The notes beneath the pieces are model-generated. The model ran no database searches and was not told where the DNA came from. It was given only the letters and a program-made list of their open reading frames with translations. Shown here in pieces: positions 58,192 through 64,000 of a stretch of 64,000 nucleotides of DNA. The position numbers and the translations under genes are program-made. Source of the DNA: Salmonella enterica subsp. diarizonae (lineage in GTDB: Bacteria > Pseudomonadota > Gammaproteobacteria > Enterobacterales > Enterobacteriaceae); the NCBI RefSeq assembly GCF_008692785.1, contig NZ_VXJV01000005.1, positions 1-64,000 of the forward strand. Direction: 5' to 3'. Each line of letters begins with the position of its first letter. The first letter of the stretch is position 1.

Positions 58192-58340
58192 TATTCGTCA
58201 TATAGTTGTTCATGGAATTTATCATTTAAATTCGCCTGTCATAATTGTGCCCGTAAATAGAGTGATATCATTTTACTCTATGATATTACGCTATTTACTT
58301 GCAAAACCATGCTAAGCATTCATTGAGCAAGAGTTTCCAT

Positions 58341-61300
58341 ATGTATCAAAATCGAAAAAGGAAGTGGGGTTGGGTATTTGTTGGTAGTGGAGTTTGTATT
58401 GTGACTATCTCATTTGTAACTTATGGACTTGTTGGAAATGAAAAAGATGTAAATTCTTCTCCTGTTGTAAAATATGCAGAAGACGATCCCACTGACACTG
58501 ATGTCGCAGAACAGAAGATACGGGGTATTTTATATTCAAATGGCCCAGAAAATGCGTCTTTGAATGTTGCAAGACCAGGAGAAAAAATAATTTCAAAGGT
58601 AGATCAAGACGAAATGCGCAGCCAGAAAATGGCTGTAACGGGTGAAATGCCAGTACCTACGTATGCGAAAATTGAGAGTCAGCCTGTTCAGCAAGCTAAT
58701 AATAACTTGCATAATATTTTTTTATCTGGAAACGCCAAAAATTCTACCGGAATTATTGTTCCGTTGAAAGAGCATGATGGAAAAAAACAAGATACTTCCT
58801 TTGATGCTATGAAAGCAGCATCATTAACTACACTTGTTCAACGTGAAAAAAGTAATGATGTCTTTCGTGATGTACATAAATCGGTTCTCAAAGAGAGGCA
58901 ACCAGGCTCATCGTTTCCAAAGCAAATTAGGGCTTCAAAGCGGTCTATTACAGGTGATGACGCAGGTACGACTTCCAGATCTGTTGTTGCTCTGAACGAA
59001 CTTAGTCGGAGTGCGCAAGAGCCTGACATATCGGGTGGGGATGAAAAAGTTGAGTTTGATTCACGCTTTCTGAATGGTAATGCTAAAGATGTTGACGTAA
59101 GCCGTTATGCCGAAGGTAATCCAGTGATGCCGGGAAATTACAATTTGGATGTCCTTGTTAATGATCAGCTAAAGTTAAATGCAACGATCTTATATATTGA
59201 TGATGGTAATAAAAACACTTCTCCCTTTGTTACTGAAAAAACACTGACGCAGCTAGGTATTAAATATTCACTTAAGTCTCAGGATAAGATGAAGAAGGCG
59301 GGTGAGGATTATTACAACTTACTAAAAGTCACGCCCGGGATAAAAGTACGTTTTGATCAGGAAACGCAAGAGTTAAATATCAGTATCCCACAACTTTATA
59401 TAGAAAACAGACCGGATGGTTATATTGACCCAAGCCTATGGGATGAGGGTATCACTGCCGGTACATTTTCATATGACGTCAATGCCTATCATTCAGACAA
59501 CGCGGATGATTCAAGCGACAGTGTGTATTCAGGGCTTCACTATGGGCTCAATTTTGGTGAATGGCGGTTTCGCAGTCGTGGTGCTCTGAACTGGGAATCA
59601 GGCAATAAAGCCACCTATGATAGTCAAGAGGCCTGGTTACAGCGTGATATTGCCTCCCTGAAGTCTCAGTTGGTTATTGGTCAAAGCAGTACCCGTGGCG
59701 ATACATTTGATTCTGTAGCAGTAAAAGGTATTCATCTTTATAACGATGATCGTATGTTAACTGGAGCTGAGTCTGGTTATGCTCCGACTATCAAAGGGGT
59801 AGCTAACACCAATGCTAAGGTCACCGTTAAACAGAATGGTAATATCATAAAACAGGTCACTGTACCGCCTGGCCCATTTGAAATAACAGATATTACCCCC
59901 TCCGGGTTCGGAAATGATTTGGATGTGACGCTCACTGAGGCTGATGGCAGGGAGCAACATTTTTCGGTTCCTTTCTCCTCTGTTTCACAACTTTTACGTG
60001 AAGATAGCCTGCGTTGGGAGGTTGCCTTAGGTCAGTTAGACCAGGATGGATTGTACCATTCCCCTGATATTGCGACCGCATGTGTCTATTACGGTCTGAC
60101 TGACAAACTGACTACCTATGCAGGATTCCAGTCAACAGACCAGGACTATGACGCATTTTTGTTAGGAAGCGCCGTCAATACTGCTTTAGGCGCTTTTGCG
60201 TTTGATGCGACACAGTCCTATGCCACGCTGCCTGATATCGGAAAATGGAATGGTACGAGTTACCGTTTGTCCTATAGTCAGCAATTAGCGCAAAGTAAAA
60301 CCTCAGTTAACGTTGCTGCATGGCGTTATGCTACAGAGCATTATTTATCTTTGAGTGATGCAACTAATATTTATGATCAATTAAAACATACCCAAAATCA
60401 GGCTCAATGGGTGATCAGTGACTATCAAAGATTAAAGGATCAATTGCAAGTCAATATTACCCAGCCTCTTGACTTTTATAATGAATATTGGGGATCGCTG
60501 TATGTGTCAGGGAGTTGGAATAGATATTGGTCAGAGCAGAGCAACACCCAATATTCATTAGGGTACAGCAATGCTTTCCGTTGGGGAACATACAGTATTA
60601 CCGCTCAACGCAGCTATGATGAGAATAATGATTCGGATGATAGTGTTTATCTAAGTTTTAATTTACCGTTTGAAAAATTATCCCCAAATTTTAAGAAAAA
60701 ATATGGGTTTACTGATGTTAATATGGGGCTGCGAAGCGATTCTGACGGCACTACCCAGCTTGACGCCAGTACCAATGGTAATTCAACCGATAACCGATTC
60801 AATTATAGTTTGAACACCTCATATTCGGCAGACTCTAACCAGTCGGGTAACAATCTCACGCAGGTTGGGGGAAATGTTAATTATGCAAGCCGGTTCGGTC
60901 CATGGAATGCATCACTCTCCGGCAGTGACCGGGGTGATAAGCAAATGTCATTGGGTGCTAGCGGAGGCATGATCCTTTACCATGGTGGGCTTGTTTTTGT
61001 CCCGGATAATATTGATAGCGCAAATACGATAGCATTAGTTAGTGCGCCTGGGGCCGAAGGAAGTCATGTTGGATCTTCTGATAACCAAATCGATCACTCT
61101 GGCTATGGTGTAGTCACTAATTTATCTCCCTATCATCGTAATATGGTAAATGTAGATATTAGCCAGCTTGATAACTCCGTTTATTTGGATAATACCTCTG
61201 CAACAGTTATTCCTGATGCCGGTGCGGTAGTGGAGGTTAGTTTTAAGACTAAAGTGGGAACACCGTATGTCTTTGACATTATGACCGAACAGCATTCTCA

Positions 61301-61529
61301 TATACCATTCGGTGCTGACGTGTATGATGAAAATAATGAATGGCTTAGCGCGGTTGGACAGGGTGGTAAAGTGTTACTTCGTGGGATGAAGGATACTGGC
61401 ACATTGCATATTAAATGGGGGGAAGATACAAGCCAGCAATGCTATGTCAATTACCATTTGCCTGCACGGAATGATAAAAAAAATACCAGTATGCTGCTAT
61501 CTGCAATGCTTTGTAAGCAGAATAATTAA
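58341..61529 (+). CDS. outer-membrane fimbrial usher with a long N-terminal extension
   Basis: From the ATG at 58341 it has about 1062 residues (a TTG at 58299 would add 14). The usher proper begins only at about residue 235 with Val-Glu-Phe-Asp-Ser-Arg-Phe-Leu and Pro-Gly-Asn-Tyr-Asn-Leu-Asp-Val. It has the usual N-terminal, barrel, plug (Asn-Ala-Lys-Val-Thr-Val-Lys-Gln-Asn-Gly) and C-terminal domains. The first 235 residues are an extension: Arg/Lys-rich start, one hydrophobic segment (Trp-Val-Phe-Val-Gly-Ser-Gly-Val-Cys, about residues 11-34) and then polar low-complexity sequence. Typical ushers are 800-870 residues with a signal peptide. Confidence 0.9.
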   Translation: MYQNRKRKWGWVFVGSGVCIVTISFVTYGLVGNEKDVNSSPVVKYAEDDPTDTDVAEQKIRGILYSNGPENASLNVARPGEKIISKVDQDEMRSQKMAVTGEMPVPTYAKIESQPVQQANNNLHNIFLSGNAKNSTGIIVPLKEHDGKKQDTSFDAMKAASLTTLVQREKSNDVFRDVHKSVLKERQPGSSFPKQIRASKRSITGDDAGTTSRSVVALNELSRSAQEPDISGGDEKVEFDSRFLNGNAKDVDVSRYAEGNPVMPGNYNLDVLVNDQLKLNATILYIDDGNKNTSPFVTEKTLTQLGIKYSLKSQDKMKKAGEDYYNLLKVTPGIKVRFDQETQELNISIPQLYIENRPDGYIDPSLWDEGITAGTFSYDVNAYHSDNADDSSDSVYSGLHYGLNFGEWRFRSRGALNWESGNKATYDSQEAWLQRDIASLKSQLVIGQSSTRGDTFDSVAVKGIHLYNDDRMLTGAESGYAPTIKGVANTNAKVTVKQNGNIIKQVTVPPGPFEITDITPSGFGNDLDVTLTEADGREQHFSVPFSSVSQLLREDSLRWEVALGQLDQDGLYHSPDIATACVYYGLTDKLTTYAGFQSTDQDYDAFLLGSAVNTALGAFAFDATQSYATLPDIGKWNGTSYRLSYSQQLAQSKTSVNVAAWRYATEHYLSLSDATNIYDQLKHTQNQAQWVISDYQRLKDQLQVNITQPLDFYNEYWGSLYVSGSWNRYWSEQSNTQYSLGYSNAFRWGTYSITAQRSYDENNDSDDSVYLSFNLPFEKLSPNFKKKYGFTDVNMGLRSDSDGTTQLDASTNGNSTDNRFNYSLNTSYSADSNQSGNNLTQVGGNVNYASRFGPWNASLSGSDRGDKQMSLGASGGMILYHGGLVFVPDNIDSANTIALVSAPGAEGSHVGSSDNQIDHSGYGVVTNLSPYHRNMVNVDISQLDNSVYLDNTSATVIPDAGAVVEVSFKTKVGTPYVFDIMTEQHSHIPFGADVYDENNEWLSAVGQGGKVLLRGMKDTGTLHIKWGEDTSQQCYVNYHLPARNDKKNTSMLLSAMLCKQNN

Positions 61530-61556
61530 AATAAAATTTACACTAAGGATCATACG

Positions 61557-62138
61557 ATGATGACTTTTGGAAGGCGGTATCATGGTTATTTTTTCTGTTT
61601 TTTATCATGTATTATTTCATGGAAAGTTAATGCGCTGAACCTTGACCTTGATTTCATAGCCAACATTAAAATCTCAACTTGCGATATGACATTGCTGGGT
61701 GGCAAGTCTACTGGAGGAAATAACTATACTTTCACGATTGGTAATAATGGTAAAGTGGGGGCGATGGACATTATTAATCACCTGGACAGCGCTTCCACAG
61801 ATTTTTCCATAGGCATAGTTAATTGCGCCCCTGAAATTAGCAAAATTAATGTATCCATTGGTGGAGCGGCTGTATCCGGGATGACTACTGCGTTAGTTAA
61901 CTCTTTGGCCGGGAGCGATGGCGGCGCAAAAAATATAGGGTTAACTATTGCCCGCCAGACTGCACCGGATACCCCTTTTACCATCAACAGTACTGCAGAC
62001 GATGGAGGGTTGGTGTGGACCCAGGATGAAATTCACAGCGGTACTGTACCTTTAATTGCTCGTTTGATTAGCACTTCCGATAAAATATCAGCAGGGAATT
62101 TTAGTACTATTGCTACTTTCAATTTTACCTATGAATAA
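61557..62138 (+). CDS. fimbrial minor subunit 1
   Basis: A 193-residue pilin with a signal peptide (cleavage near Val-Asn-Ala), a first Cys in Ser-Thr-Cys-Asp-Met and second in Asn-Cys-Ala, and a pilin C terminus ending Phe-Asn-Phe-Thr-Tyr-Glu. Likely adaptor or minor subunit of the pilus encoded downstream of the usher. Confidence 0.82.
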   Translation: MMTFGRRYHGYFFCFLSCIISWKVNALNLDLDFIANIKISTCDMTLLGGKSTGGNNYTFTIGNNGKVGAMDIINHLDSASTDFSIGIVNCAPEISKINVSIGGAAVSGMTTALVNSLAGSDGGAKNIGLTIARQTAPDTPFTINSTADDGGLVWTQDEIHSGTVPLIARLISTSDKISAGNFSTIATFNFTYE

Positions 62139-62162
62139 AAATATAGGATATTGGGTGTTATT

Positions 62163-62711
62163 ATGCTTAATCTGCAGAGAATGATACTTGCCGGAGTATT
62201 GGTGTCATCATCTCAAATTAGTTTCGCTCTTACTGATACTGCTTCAATAACGGCAACATTTAATTCGACAATAGAAAGTGGGACTTGCAAAGCAGTTTTA
62301 CATGATGATGCTGGTAACTTAGTTGATACACTGGATTTTGGTAATATGTATATTTCTGAGTTTAACAGTAATAAACCAACTAAAAATTTTAGTATTGCTC
62401 TTAATGATTGCCTGGCAGTAACGAAAGTTACCATTGCGCCATCCTCCTCCTCTCTATGTACTAATGGTGATGGACAGGAAGATGCTTTTGCCAATGCGAA
62501 TGGTGATGCCAAAGGGATTGCTGTTGAATTATGGAGTGGCGAACCAGATGCCGGTACGAAATTTATCTGCTCGCAATCATCAGGACAAAGTTTTTCTGTG
62601 ACCGATGATACGACGATTTTACCGATGAGCATACGAATGATACCGACTGAAACCACATTACAGGTCGGGAGTTTTGATACAACTCTTACACTTATCGTTA
62701 CATACCCGTAG
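62163..62711 (+). CDS. fimbrial minor subunit 2
   Basis: A 182-residue pilin: signal peptide ending near Ser-Phe-Ala, Cys pair at about residues 41 and 85, C-terminal Leu-Ile-Val-Thr-Tyr-Pro. ATG at 62163 chosen over one four codons upstream. Immediately follows subunit 1. Confidence 0.8.
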   Translation: MLNLQRMILAGVLVSSSQISFALTDTASITATFNSTIESGTCKAVLHDDAGNLVDTLDFGNMYISEFNSNKPTKNFSIALNDCLAVTKVTIAPSSSSLCTNGDGQEDAFANANGDAKGIAVELWSGEPDAGTKFICSQSSGQSFSVTDDTTILPMSIRMIPTETTLQVGSFDTTLTLIVTYP

Positions 62712-62727
62712 ATTTGAGAAAGACAAC

Positions 62728-63318
62728 ATGAATTATCGACATTCACTATGGTACTGTTGCCTTCTGACTATGCTTATCTTTCAGATAGATACCGTAAGGA
62801 TAGCGCATTCTGCAGAGCAAACTCTTTCGTTAAATGTGAAAGCAAATGTGGTTGAAAATAGTTGTAAGATTTCTTTTTCCGACTCCGGGTCTGTTGACCT
62901 TGGGAAGCAAAGTATTGCTGCGATTAAAAGCGTTGACTCTTTTACCAATTATATCGGTAATGGAAAGCATTTTTCTATTAACGTATCAGATTGCTCTCCG
63001 CTGAGTAGTGGTGTTATCAGCAAGCTTATTTTTAACTTTTCCCCTCAATCAGGTACTTTCCCCGTAGAAAGTTCTCAGGCATTTGCTAATGATATATTAC
63101 CTGCTGATGGAGGCGCAACTGGCGTAGGGTTAGTTATCTTTGCTGAACAGCAGGATAAAAATGTGCTTGATGAATCCGGGCATTCGAATGCTATTTTTGA
63201 TGTAACATCTGATACCTATCTAAATAGTTATGGTTTTTTTGCGCGCTTGCAAAAAATTAACACTATTACAGAGGGGGATTTTACGACGCATGTGACTGTA
63301 GAGGTAACTTATGAATAA
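62728..63318 (+). CDS. fimbrial minor subunit 3
   Basis: A 196-residue pilin with a signal peptide to about residue 29 (Ala-His-Ser-Ala), Cys pair at about residues 45 and 87, and final Val-Glu-Val-Thr-Tyr-Glu. The ATG at 62728 has GAGAAAGA upstream; an earlier frame start inside subunit 2 was rejected. Overlaps the next gene by eight bases. Confidence 0.8.
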   Translation: MNYRHSLWYCCLLTMLIFQIDTVRIAHSAEQTLSLNVKANVVENSCKISFSDSGSVDLGKQSIAAIKSVDSFTNYIGNGKHFSINVSDCSPLSSGVISKLIFNFSPQSGTFPVESSQAFANDILPADGGATGVGLVIFAEQQDKNVLDESGHSNAIFDVTSDTYLNSYGFFARLQKINTITEGDFTTHVTVEVTYE

Positions 63319-64000
63319 TGGACGTATCGCTTGTAAACTATCAAGGCCTGTCATTGGTGTTTTTTTATTTTCTTTCTCTATCCATGCGTTTGGGGCAACT
63401 GAGTGTTTTTTTAATGGTGCAAAAACGGATACATTAACCTTTGCATCACAATCAGTTGATATTACTTCCCCCGTTTCTGATACAAAAATTTTGAAAGATA
63501 ATATCAAAGGTTCTGTAATAGTAACTACTTCATGTAATGCTGGTAAGGGGGGGCAAGACTTAAACTCAAAGCAATCAGGGGTTGCGGTTACAAGTACGAC
63601 TATTAATGGTGTTAAAGTAGCATTATTTCCCACAAACGTTACCGGAATTGTATATGGAATAAAATTCGTCTCGAATTCAGAGCCACCAACGGGTTACATT
63701 GCAATGAGTACGGACTACACAACGGTTTTTTCAGTTGATGATGATCATGATAAAGAGTACTGGAAAGGTAAGTCAGGTCATTTCGACTTGACACTTTTCC
63801 AGACCCGAGATTATGTACCAGGGCAGGGGCATACCATAACACCTAACGCAAATATGGTTGGTGATTTCCGAATTGGTTCCCAGACTGATGCGCAGGATAT
63901 TCAGATTAATAATAATTCATTCACTCTTAACATCCCGCAACCGACATGTGATGCGGCCACGCTTGAAAATTCAGATAATGCATCAGGGACTCAGGTTAAT
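63311..64000 (+). CDS. fimbrial tip adhesin (partial, runs off window)
   Basis: Open from the ATG at 63311 to the window end (230 codons, no stop). It has a signal peptide to about residue 30 (Ala-Phe-Gly-Ala-Thr) and a Cys near the mature N terminus. Residues up to about 210 form a receptor-binding-like domain and Ile-Pro-Gln-Pro-Thr-Cys-Asp-Ala marks the start of a C-terminal pilin domain, the FimH-type two-domain layout. It is last in order, as tip adhesins usually are. Run of seven G at 63547-63553. Confidence 0.75.
   Translation, partial: MNNGRIACKLSRPVIGVFLFSFSIHAFGATECFFNGAKTDTLTFASQSVDITSPVSDTKILKDNIKGSVIVTTSCNAGKGGQDLNSKQSGVAVTSTTINGVKVALFPTNVTGIVYGIKFVSNSEPPTGYIAMSTDYTTVFSVDDDHDKEYWKGKSGHFDLTLFQTRDYVPGQGHTITPNANMVGDFRIGSQTDAQDIQINNNSFTLNIPQPTCDAATLENSDNASGTQVN

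Noticed and set aside
63547..63553. G7 run in the fimbrial adhesin as a phase-variation site
   Set aside because: The gene is in frame through it and seven bases is short; no evidence of switching.
25772..64000. A second thrW 3' end as right attachment site
   Set aside because: Looked for but not found; a diverged copy could have been missed by eye.

Overview
The window is a Salmonella-type chromosome segment carrying a large AT-rich island. The core genes (rrnH end, yafC to gpt, frsA, crl, phoE, proBA) are near-identical in content and order to enteric bacteria. pagN, a Salmonella gene, lies beside tRNA-Asp aspV where Salmonella carries SPI-6. The SPI-6 type VI secretion and saf genes are absent, which fits S. 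bongori or a non-subspecies-I S. enterica. Species cannot be fixed from the window alone.

Layout. 1-7.6 kb: end of an rRNA operon (5S, tRNA-Asp), yafC, yafD, yafE, mltD, gloB, yafS, rnhA, dnaQ, second tRNA-Asp. 7.6-10.4 kb: reduced SPI-6 locus with pagN, an autotransporter remnant and a Spy/CpxP-like gene. 10.5-25.6 kb: ordinary core genes yafV, fadE, gmhA, yafJ, yafK, dinB, pepD, gpt, frsA, crl, phoE, proB, proA. 25.7 kb: tRNA-Thr(CGT) thrW, immediately followed by a phage integrase remnant, so thrW is the insertion site.

26.4-56.7 kb: island. Leftward come several unrecognised genes, among them a pair of paralogues (28.6-30.5 kb), and then a gene for a Tir-like protein (31.1-33.3 kb). Rightward from 33.6 to 51.9 kb runs one long, tightly packed operon for a complete type III secretion system (T3SS). 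It has the gene order of Salmonella SPI-2 (ssaB-C-D-E, sseA-B-C-D-like, ssaG-H-I-J-K-L-M-V-N-O-P-Q-R-S-T-U) but the proteins are clearly diverged. It ends with an OmpA-family porin-like gene, a candidate effector, an IS481-type transposase remnant, an extra ispG paralogue and another unknown gene. 56.8 kb to the end: a chaperone-usher fimbrial operon whose two-domain tip adhesin runs off the window.

The most striking observation is the Tir-like protein divergent from the T3SS operon. It has two membrane segments flanking a loop that contains a close match to the intimin-binding hairpin of E. coli Tir, and a Ser/Asp-rich tail with one tyrosine. Its 5' end is out of frame at a run of nine C, and sctU is out of frame at a run of nine T. 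sctJ has a run of nine G inside its membrane-anchor codons. These are either slippage-controlled genes, decay or sequencing errors. No intimin, no SsrAB-type regulator and no recognisable class II translocator chaperone are in the window.
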